From CAYTOJ01 sp964439415 (GTDB lineage: Bacteria; Pseudomonadota; Alphaproteobacteria; Rickettsiales; CAZAGG01): 21,894 nucleotides of DNA. The position numbers were made by a program, and so were the translations under genes. Below, in pieces: positions 1-6,935 of this stretch. Every line of letters starts with the position of its first letter. Positions within the stretch are counted from its first letter, which is position 1. The stretch lies in NCBI GenBank assembly GCA_964439415.1, contig CAYTOJ010000019.1, forward strand, positions 1-21,894. Direction: 5' to 3'. The notes under the pieces were generated by a model. The model saw only the letters and a list, made by a program, of their open reading frames with translations. It was not told the DNA's origin and did not search any database.

Positions 1-597
1 CCAGCAGTCTCTGAATATTTCAATGGCAAGAAAAAATACTTTGATGCCCGCGAAGGGGTGAACGTTGTGAAAATATTCGCTGGGGACTGGTATGTAGCCA
101 CCAAGGGCGGGGAAATGCTGGCCACTATTTTAGGTTCCTGCGTATCCGCCTGTATCCGCGACCCACTGCTGCGTATCGGCGGTATGAATCATTTTCTGCT
201 GCCCGGTGAGGATATGGATGCACAGATAGGCGATGCTGCCCGCTATGGTGTTCACTCTATGGAAAGCCTTATTAACGGGCTTCTGAAAGCGGGTGCGAAT
301 AAAGACCGTTTCGAGATAAAAGTATTTGGCGGCGGCAATGTCATAAATAACTCCGCCCGTATAGGCTCAAAAAATGCCAGTTTCATCCGAAGTTTCCTGA
401 AGAGGGAGGGCTTTAAAATAGCATCGGAGGATCTGGAGGGGGATCACCCCAGGCGTCTGCATTATTACCCCGATACCGGCAAGGTGATGATGCGCCTGCT
501 CAAGCGCAAGGAAGATATGGCAGTGGCGGATGAAGAAGCCCGCTACAAGCGCGAGATTTCAACCCGTCCACAGCAGGACGATATAGAATTGTTTTAA
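1..597 (+). CDS. cheD: Chemoreceptor glutamine deamidase CheD (5' partial)
   Basis: CheD deamidates glutamines of methyl-accepting chemotaxis proteins and, in many bacteria, takes part in adaptation. The family core is clear: ATILGSCVSACIRDP followed by GGMNHFLLP carries the Thr, Cys and His of the known catalytic triad, and the later FGGGNV and IGSKN segments also fit. The frame stays open to base 1. The residues before the GTG at 58 (KKKYFDAREG, then VNVVKIFAGDWYV) resemble the usual CheD N-terminus, and no Shine-Dalgarno is well placed for that GTG, so the true start probably lies upstream of the window. The protein ends in DDIELF, a tail shared with the protein at 1654-2748. The cheB start follows 2 bases after the stop, consistent with one operon. 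Confidence 0.93.
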   Translation, partial: PAVSEYFNGKKKYFDAREGVNVVKIFAGDWYVATKGGEMLATILGSCVSACIRDPLLRIGGMNHFLLPGEDMDAQIGDAARYGVHSMESLINGLLKAGANKDRFEIKVFGGGNVINNSARIGSKNASFIRSFLKREGFKIASEDLEGDHPRRLHYYPDTGKVMMRLLKRKEDMAVADEEARYKREISTRPQQDDIELF

Positions 598-599
598 TT

Positions 600-1649
600 A
601 TGAAGCCGATAACCGTTTTAGTAGTTGATGATTCGGCGCTTATCCGCCAGATGTTCCGGGAGATGCTGTCATCTGAGCCGGATATACAGGTGATTGATAC
701 TGCATCAGACCCATTGGAAGCGCGGGAGAAAATCAAACGTCTGAATCCCGATGTTCTAACCCTGGATATTGAAATGCCGAAGATGGACGGGCTTTCTTTC
801 CTGGAAAAGATAATGACCCTGCGCCCGATGCCAGTGGTAATGGCGTCCACCCTCACCCAGAAGGGTGCGGATGCAACCGTGCGCGCACTGGAGATAGGCG
901 CTTTTGATTATGTCAGCAAGCCTTTATCCAGCCAGACCCGTGATACGCTGGCTAAATTGAAGGATGAACTGATTTCCAAAGTACGTGCGGCGGCTAAAGC
1001 GAATATGTCAGCCTTAAGCACCACCAAGGCCAATGTTCCGGCTTCTGTTATTCCATTTAATCCACCGCCTGGCTGCCGGAAGATTATTGCCATCGGCGCA
1101 TCAACGGGAGGGGTTGAGGCTCTGCGGGATGTTTTCCTGCGGCTGCCATCAAATTCACCGCCGATAGTAGTTACTCAGCATATGCCGGAGCATTTTACAA
1201 AATCATTCGCGGCGCGTCTCAACGGACTCTCCCAGGTGGAGGTGCTGGAGGCGGAGAATCACGCCCGCCTTAAACCAGGCCGCGCCTATATCGCGCCTGG
1301 TGGTGTGCATATGAGGGTTGTGAAAGTAGGCGCTGATTATGTTTGCAAGCTGGAGGATTCCCCACCCGTATCCGGCCATAAGCCATCGGTTGATGTTTTA
1401 TTTCATTCGGTGGCTGAATCAATCGGCACTCAGGCGGTTGGCGTTATCCTGACCGGGATGGGGCGGGATGGAGCGGATGGAATGAAAGCCATGCGCGATA
1501 AGGGAGCCTATAACATCGGCCAGAATCAGGCAACCTGCGTGGTGTATGGAATGCCGAAAGTGGCTTTCACGGTCGGCGCTGTTCATGCGGAACTGGCGTT
1601 GCCGGATATTCCCGGTGCGGTGTTGAAATATTGCGAGAAATCAGGGTAG
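600..1649 (+). CDS. cheB: Chemotaxis response regulator protein-glutamate methylesterase CheB
   Basis: CheB removes methyl groups from chemoreceptors when phosphorylated by CheA. The N-terminal receiver domain shows the acidic pair D10-D11, phospho-acceptor D56 in LTLDIEMPKMDG, and K107 in YVSKP. After a linker (about 120-158), the methylesterase domain shows the expected catalytic residues: S168 in IGASTGG, H194 in TQHMPEHF, and D290 in GMGRDGADG. At 349 residues it is full length for the family. It starts 2 bases after cheD and is followed after 4 bases by the MCP-like gene, so the three are probably co-transcribed. Nothing looks damaged. Confidence 0.97.
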   Translation: MKPITVLVVDDSALIRQMFREMLSSEPDIQVIDTASDPLEAREKIKRLNPDVLTLDIEMPKMDGLSFLEKIMTLRPMPVVMASTLTQKGADATVRALEIGAFDYVSKPLSSQTRDTLAKLKDELISKVRAAAKANMSALSTTKANVPASVIPFNPPPGCRKIIAIGASTGGVEALRDVFLRLPSNSPPIVVTQHMPEHFTKSFAARLNGLSQVEVLEAENHARLKPGRAYIAPGGVHMRVVKVGADYVCKLEDSPPVSGHKPSVDVLFHSVAESIGTQAVGVILTGMGRDGADGMKAMRDKGAYNIGQNQATCVVYGMPKVAFTVGAVHAELALPDIPGAVLKYCEKSG

Positions 1650-1653
1650 AGCC

Positions 1654-2748
1654 ATGACCAGCAGTGCGCTAAAGATAGTTTCACAAAATTCTGAAAAGCA
1701 GAGCAATCAGGAAAATTCCAATCTGGATGCATCTTTAATAGCCAGCAATGCGGCACTTGCAATGCTCGGCATGGCTCTGCCTGAGGCGGCAAAGCGCGTG
1801 GAAGATGCCACCGCTAATTTAACGTCACGCTTTAAAAACCTGATAGACAGCGCGAATGCGCAAAGCGACATGGTGCAATCCCTGCTTTCCAGCATTGGCT
1901 CGATCGAGGTAAACGGCCAGTTTATGCCGCTTAAGGAATTTACCGCGCTTTTTGCCAGCACTCTGGATGAGGCGGTGGGCAAGCTTTTGCTGGTATCCAA
2001 AAAGTCATTATCCATGATTTTCAGTCTGGATGATGCCATTAAAAACCTGCATGAAATTGAGAACTTCTCCAAAAAGATAAAAGAGATCACCAGGCAGTCG
2101 AATTTGCTGGCTATGAATGCGCTCATAGAAGCGGCCAGGGTGGGGGAGGCAGGGCAAGGGTTTGGAGTAGTGGCGAATGAGGTTAAAAGCCTGTCGCGGG
2201 AAGTGGCGGCACTATCGGAGGTGATGAGCAGCCGCACGGCAATAATTATGAAAAGCGTGCGCGATGGTTACGATATTCTGAAGGAACTGGCTACTACTGA
2301 CATGAATTCCAACCTGATAGCTAAAGATACCCTGGATTTCATGATGCAGGGATTTCTCAAGCAGAGTGAGAACTCAATGCAGGTAATGCATAACTCAGCG
2401 AACATCTCCAAGGAGATGTCAGATTCCATACAGGGAATGATAGTGAACCTGCAATTTCAGGATCGTAACACCCAAATAATTGAATGCGCGCAAACGGTTA
2501 TCAGCCAGTCTCTGGATTTGTTCCGTGATTTGCTCCGGCAGAAAGAAGCGGTCGGTATAAACGGGCAGATACAGGTTGATCTGGAGAAAGTCACCCTGGC
2601 TGCCGAGAGTATATTGTCTACCATTAAACTGGGAGAAATGAGAGAAAAATATCTAGCGGTTTTGCGTAATGAGGGTATCATTGCGGGCTGTGATACTGCT
2701 TCGTCTGCCTCAGACGCGGCAGGAGATGATGATATTGAGTTATTCTAG
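1654..2748 (+). CDS. Soluble MCP-hairpin protein with CheZ-like motif
   Basis: This 364-residue protein has no transmembrane segment or obvious sensor domain. Residues 144-177 match the signalling tip of methyl-accepting chemotaxis proteins (QSNLLAMNALIEAARVGE, then GFGVVANEV), the part that contacts CheA and CheW. Further on, residues 267-274 read QFQDRNTQ. The D270-x3-Q274 spacing is that of the CheZ phosphatase motif (FQDLTGQ in E. coli CheZ), which sits in a similar helix. The C-terminus is a flexible Ser/Ala/Asp-rich stretch ending in DDDIELF, reminiscent of the acidic-hydrophobic CheY-binding tail of CheZ and of the EIDSLLGF peptide of FliM. The sequence therefore suggests a receptor-like scaffold that also acts on CheY-P, but that role is inferred. 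It is followed by the STAS gene after 9 bases. The simpler alternative is a cytoplasmic MCP. Confidence 0.75.
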   Translation: MTSSALKIVSQNSEKQSNQENSNLDASLIASNAALAMLGMALPEAAKRVEDATANLTSRFKNLIDSANAQSDMVQSLLSSIGSIEVNGQFMPLKEFTALFASTLDEAVGKLLLVSKKSLSMIFSLDDAIKNLHEIENFSKKIKEITRQSNLLAMNALIEAARVGEAGQGFGVVANEVKSLSREVAALSEVMSSRTAIIMKSVRDGYDILKELATTDMNSNLIAKDTLDFMMQGFLKQSENSMQVMHNSANISKEMSDSIQGMIVNLQFQDRNTQIIECAQTVISQSLDLFRDLLRQKEAVGINGQIQVDLEKVTLAAESILSTIKLGEMREKYLAVLRNEGIIAGCDTASSASDAAGDDDIELF

Positions 2749-2757
2749 GAGCCTTTA

Positions 2758-3060
2758 ATGGAAGTTTCCAGGCAGTTAAAACACGGCCTATGCGATGTAA
2801 CCCTGAAAGGCAAATTTACCTTTGGGGATCACCAACGCTTCCGCGATATACTTGACCAGTTATCGGATGGTGAAGTCAAGCAGGTTACCCTGCATATGGA
2901 CGGTGTGGAATTTGTAGATTCAGCCGCGCTGGGTATGCTGTTGCTTGCTTTGGATGAATCAAAAAAGCATCAAAAGCAATTAACAATCAGGGGTGTTACA
3001 GGCCAGGTGAAAAAAATATTCGATATGGCTAAACTCAACGAACTTTTTTCCATAACGTGA
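2758..3060 (+). CDS. STAS-domain protein (anti-sigma-factor-antagonist type)
   Basis: This 100-residue single-domain protein has the STAS fold of SpoIIAA-like antagonists. The signature is VEFVDSAALGMLLLAL around residues 50-65, where the Ser of DSAALG corresponds to the phosphorylatable serine of SpoIIAA/RsbV. The following LTIRGV and KIFDMAKL segments also fit the family. It is the last gene of the chemotaxis run, and single STAS proteins commonly accompany alphaproteobacterial che operons. Its partner kinase or sigma regulator is not in the window. An AGGAG sits just upstream of the ATG, overlapping the previous stop region. After the stop come three consecutive hairpins. Confidence 0.88.
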   Translation: MEVSRQLKHGLCDVTLKGKFTFGDHQRFRDILDQLSDGEVKQVTLHMDGVEFVDSAALGMLLLALDESKKHQKQLTIRGVTGQVKKIFDMAKLNELFSIT

Positions 3061-3082
3061 TATTTTCACTGTCTCGCAGATA

Positions 3083-3139
3083 TATACTGCTCGCGTATGA
3101 AGAGTGCGGATTCTTTGCAGTGATTTTGCGAGCAGTATA
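3083..3139. repeat. Large stem-loop 1 in convergent gap
   Basis: Two perfect 12-base arms (TATACTGCTCGC at 3083-3094 and its complement at 3128-3139) enclose a 33-base loop. The structure lies 22 bases after the STAS stop. It may contribute to 3'-end formation or be part of a palindromic element. Confidence 0.7.
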
Positions 3140-3142
3140 GAC

Positions 3143-3172
3143 GCGCATGGGGTTGGATTGGCGGCCATGCGC
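3143..3172. repeat. Stem-loop 2 in convergent gap
   Basis: Perfect 8-base arms (GCGCATGG at 3143-3150 and CCATGCGC at 3165-3172) surround a 14-base loop, 3 bases after stem-loop 1 ends. Confidence 0.65.
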
Positions 3173-3182
3173 AAAATATAAA

Positions 3183-3223
3183 AAATATACCTATCGCACT
3201 CTTGAAGTGCGATAGGTATATTT
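3183..3223. repeat. Dispersed palindrome, copy 1; possible bidirectional terminator
   Basis: An 18-base perfect inverted repeat (arms 3183-3200 and 3206-3223, core CCTATCGCACT) with loop CTTGA. Because the left arm starts with A-rich and the right arm ends with T-rich sequence, an RNA from either strand would end in a strong hairpin, as expected between the convergent STAS and flhG genes. A nearly identical palindrome with the complementary loop occurs at 16702-16738, so it is also a repeat family and not just a terminator. Confidence 0.8.
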
Positions 3224-3273
3224 GCAGCCAGAATAGACGAAAAAAGGCGCACACAAAAGATCATAAACAGGTT

Positions 3274-4038
3274 CTAACTCGCCATTACTTTAATTGCTAT
3301 GGCGGCGGCGTCGGTTGCAGCGGTGGAGTTGGGGGAGCGGGTGAGCAGCATGGTTTGGGCGCGGATGGATTCTTTCACCTTCGGGTCTTTGCGGATTATT
3401 CCGGCAAGCCCAGGTGTTTTTTTCAGAAAATTTGCGCAGACTCTGGAGATTGTCTGGTAGGTCTGCTCCCCCTCCCGCATCGTAGCCGCCTGATTTACTA
3501 CAATTTCCAGGCGGGTGGCGGGATTCTCCGCCAGGCATATCTTTATAAACGCATAAGCATCAGTGAGGGATGTCGGCTCATCCGTCACCACCACCAGGGC
3601 GCGCCCGGCTTGCGCCGCCAGGTAGCGCACATGCGTTTCTACGCCAGCGCCTAAGTCCAGTATTACTGCATCATATTTTGCCGCCAGGGTTTTAAGTTCC
3701 GCCACTAATTGCGAGAGTTTATCCAGCCCTAAACTCGCCAGCCCGCCGGAACCTGAGCGTCCGGCGATAATATCGAATCCGCCGCTATAGGGCATAATTA
3801 CATCCTGCAAACTCAGGCCGTTGCTGGTTACGTTGCCAAGGTCTTTATCTGGCGTCAAGCCAAGTTGAATATCCACATTGGCCAGGCCAAGATCGCCATC
3901 GAACAGCAGAGCTTTTCTGCCTGCTCTGGCAATCAGACTGGCAAGGGTAATGGAAAACCAGGTTTTACCCACACCGCCTTTCCCGGAGGCAATGGCGATG
4001 ATGTTATTATCAGGCAGTGCTTCTTCTTTTCTTTTCAT
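3274..4038 (-). CDS. flhG: MinD/ParA-type ATPase, FlhG-like flagellar number regulator
   Basis: A P-loop ATPase of the MinD/ParA superfamily with the deviant Walker A motif GKGGVGKT (residues 19-26), FDGDLGLANVDIQLG around 45-60, and a Walker B-like DAVILDLGAG. FlhG (FleN) partners the GTPase FlhF to set flagellar number and place. The assignment rests on this ATPase core plus position: it starts 9 bases after flhF, at the end of the flagellar run. The N-terminus before the ATPase core is only about 12 residues and lacks the DQAxxLR activation motif known in FlhG proteins. No C-terminal amphipathic membrane-targeting helix is obvious. A generic MinD-like ATPase recruited to this operon is the alternative. 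Confidence 0.82.
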   Translation of the reverse strand: MKRKEEALPDNNIIAIASGKGGVGKTWFSITLASLIARAGRKALLFDGDLGLANVDIQLGLTPDKDLGNVTSNGLSLQDVIMPYSGGFDIIAGRSGSGGLASLGLDKLSQLVAELKTLAAKYDAVILDLGAGVETHVRYLAAQAGRALVVVTDEPTSLTDAYAFIKICLAENPATRLEIVVNQAATMREGEQTYQTISRVCANFLKKTPGLAGIIRKDPKVKESIRAQTMLLTRSPNSTAATDAAAIAIKVMAS

Positions 4039-4047
4039 TCCGTGTAG

Positions 4048-4995
4048 TTATCCCTTTATAGTATGCCGCAACATCAGAGCCGCAAGAATCCGGCTGTTAA
4101 TCATATCCAGCGGAGAATCAACCCTGGCGGAACCACTGACGCCTGCAAAAATCATGTTCGTTGCCCCGGCTGCCAGTATGCCCCCCAGCCGCCTGCTGGA
4201 ATGCACCTTACTGATTATGAGTAGCCTTGCGCCCAAGTCATGGAAAATCTTTACCGATTCATAAGTCTCCAGCGGGTCAAGCCCGGCTGGTTGCACCAGT
4301 ATCGGCTCAATATCCGCGCTTTCAATAAAACTTTGTAGTTCCTGAACTTCCCCTTTATCATATGGGTTGATCCCGAATGAATCAATAATGGTCAGGCTGC
4401 CTTTGGTGAGATTCAGCATTGTCTGCAAGCGCTTAGGCGTATCCGGGGTTTCTAAATCCAGATTCAGGATATTGGTAAAGGCGGCAAGCTGTTCAACCCC
4501 GCCCGCCCTTTTCGCATCTATGCTTGCAATGGTTACGGGGATTTTAGCAAGGGCGGTTGTCGTGGCTATTTTAGCGGCGGTGATGGTTTTTCCCGCGCCG
4601 GGCAGGCCAATCAGCATTATGGGTCTGCGCTGGGTTGATAATTCAATCTGGGAGAAGACAAAAATAACATCGAAGATTTTTTGTGTGGCAGTCAGGTAAT
4701 CGCTAAATTCTATGTATTTTCCAGTCTCATGGATTTTCTCCATCAGCGACCCAGGTATGTTATGAAAGCTGAGGATATCCTCAAGCTCACGCAGGCTGCT
4801 TGTCATGCGCGCCTGGTTAAGTATGAGAATGCCATTAGCGCTGTCATCCGCATTATCTATCGCGGCGGTTACCTTAATGCCTTTTCCACCCGCGATTTTA
4901 GAGGTGGAGATTATAATCGCATCCTCGCCAAGCTCCTCCCTGACTAATTTCAGAGCCTGGTTCATGCTTAAAGCCTCGAATGTCTTAAGGCGCAT
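4048..4995 (-). CDS. flhF: FlhF-like SRP-family GTPase (divergent)
   Basis: FlhF is the SRP-type GTPase that marks the site of flagellum assembly. The N-terminus (MRLKTFEALSMNQALKLVREELGEDAIIIS split over residues 1-30) is characteristic of FlhF, and the P-loop GLPGAGKT is at 130-137. Other signatures have drifted. IDAKRAGG replaces the usual DTYR-type segment, DSFGIN (205-210) replaces the DTAGR motif, and ISKVHSSRRLGG (261-272) replaces TKLDE, losing the Asp that normally reads the guanine base. At 315 residues it is shorter than many FlhF proteins, with a reduced linker between the N-terminal segment and the NG domain. The gene lies between the MotB-like gene (42 bases upstream) and flhG. 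Identity as an FlhF homologue is good, but nucleotide specificity is uncertain. Confidence 0.85.
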   Translation of the reverse strand: MRLKTFEALSMNQALKLVREELGEDAIIISTSKIAGGKGIKVTAAIDNADDSANGILILNQARMTSSLRELEDILSFHNIPGSLMEKIHETGKYIEFSDYLTATQKIFDVIFVFSQIELSTQRRPIMLIGLPGAGKTITAAKIATTTALAKIPVTIASIDAKRAGGVEQLAAFTNILNLDLETPDTPKRLQTMLNLTKGSLTIIDSFGINPYDKGEVQELQSFIESADIEPILVQPAGLDPLETYESVKIFHDLGARLLIISKVHSSRRLGGILAAGATNMIFAGVSGSARVDSPLDMINSRILAALMLRHTIKG

Positions 4996-5037
4996 TTATA
5001 TTAGGACAGATTTAAATTTAGGAACTAAAACCATAAA

Positions 5038-5631
5038 TTATTTCGCCTCCAGAATAAAGCTTACCTTTTCGTGTTCCGCTATTTTTACGCCGCAGGTTAT
5101 CCGGCTGCTGGTAAGCCCGGCATTGGCGAGTTGTCTGAATAACATATCGGCATTGGCAAGGGCGTTATCATCCGGGGAATTTATTTCTATCAGAGCTTTT
5201 ATGCGAAAATCTGTATGCTCCGGCTGATTCAACGACTGCGCCACCTGCGATATTAATTTGCGGCCTGAGAAAACCGCCGGATTTTCCTTCAGGAAAAAAT
5301 AATTATAGGGCATTGATATAATTATTCTCTCCCCATCCTGCCGGGATTCAAGCACTTCAAATCCATCAATGTTATTCTCCGCAATGGTTTTTATCTCCTG
5401 ATACAGTGTTTGCAGTGCCTGAGGCGGGGCAACCTGAGGCGGTTCCATGAATCCCTTTGTATCCGCAAAGGTTCTGCTGATACTCTGCCTGGCTTTGGCT
5501 GCTTTATCTTTATCCGGTCTGGACAAAGCGGAGAGGGCGATAAAAAAGGCTAATAATATAATGTTGAGGGATGCAAAAATAGTCCACGTTATTTTCAGAT
5601 TTGTCTCTTCTGATGATGTTCCGGTGCTCAC
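5038..5631 (-). CDS. MotB/OmpA-like membrane protein lacking stator Asp
   Basis: This 197-residue protein has one N-terminal membrane segment (about residues 16-37, WTIFASLNIILLAFFIALSA), followed by a charged segment like the MotB plug (RPDKDKAAKARQSI). The C-terminal half resembles an OmpA/MotB peptidoglycan-binding domain (FSGRKLISQVAQSL, then a segment with NADMLFRQLANAGL). In true MotB the membrane helix carries the proton-binding Asp in an AD(F/L)M context. Here the aligned residue is Ser (S21), so it is unlikely to conduct protons as a stator. The start codon is GTG and overlaps the motE stop by 4 bases, implying coupled translation. It is best read as a stator-related accessory protein. 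Confidence in the family is moderate. Confidence 0.68.
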   Translation of the reverse strand: MSTGTSSEETNLKITWTIFASLNIILLAFFIALSALSRPDKDKAAKARQSISRTFADTKGFMEPPQVAPPQALQTLYQEIKTIAENNIDGFEVLESRQDGERIIISMPYNYFFLKENPAVFSGRKLISQVAQSLNQPEHTDFRIKALIEINSPDDNALANADMLFRQLANAGLTSSRITCGVKIAEHEKVSFILEAK

Positions 5632-6425
5632 CTGGGGGCTGGCTGGTTAGGTAATTCCGGTAGGGTTGACGCTGCTTTAGCGTTCTGAATCGTACCTTGA
5701 GAAGGTAGCTGCTTTTCACTGGCAAGCTCAACAGTGACTGATTTCGCCTTGTCAGGATTCATGCTGGCAAGAATGAGCGATAGCTTTTTCTCGTTCATTT
5801 TCTCCACCACTTTCAGCAGAATCGGCATTTCCAGTTTTTCAAAGATTACAGCGGCATCCTTGGGTTTCATGTTCTCATATATTTTAATCAGGCTTCTTAT
5901 TTTAGCCTCTTCATGCTGGTCGTATAACCCTAGAAGCTTCTCAACATCAGTTTTAATACTGCTTAGCTCCAGCGCTTTCTTTTGCAGCTTGTCCTCAGCC
6001 GCTTTCAGCATGATTTCTTTTTCGTCTATTTTCTTTGATTTGTCTGCCAGTTCCTCCCGGCGTTTGGATAGCCCCTGCAACAGATCCATCTCAGTCTGGG
6101 TATAAAGCTTGCAGCCATCCAGCGTTGCACCCACGTTCTGGGGGGGGGGAGCATCTGATACTGTATTGGTGGTTGCTTCCTTCGATTCCTTTGTATCCAC
6201 CTTCTTGTCAGCGTCTTTAGCATCATTGCTGTGTTCATCCGCTTCTGTATCAGTCTTTGCATCGGATTTTTCTTCCTTACTGTCCTCCTCCGCTGCGTAT
6301 GAGTCGCTTATCAGCGCGGATTTATAGATCATCTGGCCATCGCTTAACGTCTCAGGTATGCGCACAATCAATGCGAAAAACATGAGCAGGATAGTCAGCG
6401 GCAATAATTTTATCTTTGCTGTCAT
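5628..6425 (-). CDS. motE: MotE-like flagellar protein
   Basis: A 265-residue protein with an N-terminal membrane anchor or uncleaved signal (LLPLTILLMFFALIV, about 7-21), a long Asp/Glu/Lys-rich low-complexity stretch (about 45-85), a coiled coil opening with LLQGLSKRREEL, and an MgtE-N/FliG-like domain (IKIYENMKPKDAAVIFEKL, then ILASMNPDKA). This arrangement matches alphaproteobacterial MotE, described in Sinorhizobium as a periplasmic chaperone for MotC. It lies between the DUF6468 gene and the MotB-like gene in the flagellar operon. The codons for PPPQ form a run of ten C on the coding strand (6140-6149 as G on +), a possible slippage site that would truncate the protein before its coiled coil. 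Confidence 0.78.
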   Translation of the reverse strand: MTAKIKLLPLTILLMFFALIVRIPETLSDGQMIYKSALISDSYAAEEDSKEEKSDAKTDTEADEHSNDAKDADKKVDTKESKEATTNTVSDAPPPQNVGATLDGCKLYTQTEMDLLQGLSKRREELADKSKKIDEKEIMLKAAEDKLQKKALELSSIKTDVEKLLGLYDQHEEAKIRSLIKIYENMKPKDAAVIFEKLEMPILLKVVEKMNEKKLSLILASMNPDKAKSVTVELASEKQLPSQGTIQNAKAASTLPELPNQPAPR

Positions 6426-6429
6426 GTGC

Positions 6430-6918
6430 TTATCTTATGGATTTCAGTGCTTCCAGAAGCTCCCTCTCCGCCTGCGACCTGGGGGGGGTATCTTTCTGTG
6501 CGCTTTGTTCAGGCTTTGCTGAATTCATTGCATTATTAGAGTTAGCATTATTCAAATTAGAAGGTGTGGAGAGGCGATTTATATCCCCGGAATTAGATAC
6601 GGCAGGTTTTTTCTCAAGGTTTGTTCCTATTTTTCCCGCCCGCTCCATTAAAAAAGTAAGGTCATCAGCCGCGAAGGTGGCTTTTTCTATCTTGGTCTGG
6701 AGACTGTCTATGATTTTTCTGCTGTTTGATTTGAGTTCCTCAACACTTGCCCTGGCGTTTTCCGTAGCCTCGCCGAACTGCCGGATTAATGTGGCCATCT
6801 CCCCTTTGCTGTCGCGGATTATCTGCAACTGGCGGCTAAGCTTCAGGCAATAGGATATGGTAAGCCCAAGCAGAGCAATGAGGATAATATCAAAGATAAA
6901 AGATGATAAATGTTCCAT
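6430..6918 (-). CDS. DUF6468 flagellar operon protein
   Basis: A 162-residue protein with an N-terminal transmembrane helix (FIFDIILIALLGLTISYCL, about 8-26), then a coiled-coil-like stretch (LIRQFGEATENARASVEELK) and an Asn/Ser-rich tail ending in RELLEALKSIR. The organisation and position between fliM and motE match the alphaproteobacterial family DUF6468, whose molecular role is not established. The PPR codons near the C-terminus include eight C in a row (6481-6488 on +). A 4-base gap separates it from motE and 17 bases separate it from fliM. Confidence 0.72.
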   Translation of the reverse strand: MEHLSSFIFDIILIALLGLTISYCLKLSRQLQIIRDSKGEMATLIRQFGEATENARASVEELKSNSRKIIDSLQTKIEKATFAADDLTFLMERAGKIGTNLEKKPAVSNSGDINRLSTPSNLNNANSNNAMNSAKPEQSAQKDTPPRSQAERELLEALKSIR

Positions 6919-6935
6919 AAATCCAGAGCCTTATA

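Noticed and set aside
3202..3654. 150-residue + strand ORF over flhG
   Set aside because: It is antisense to the well-supported flhG frame, begins inside the palindrome, and has a low-complexity Gly-rich translation typical of a shadow frame.
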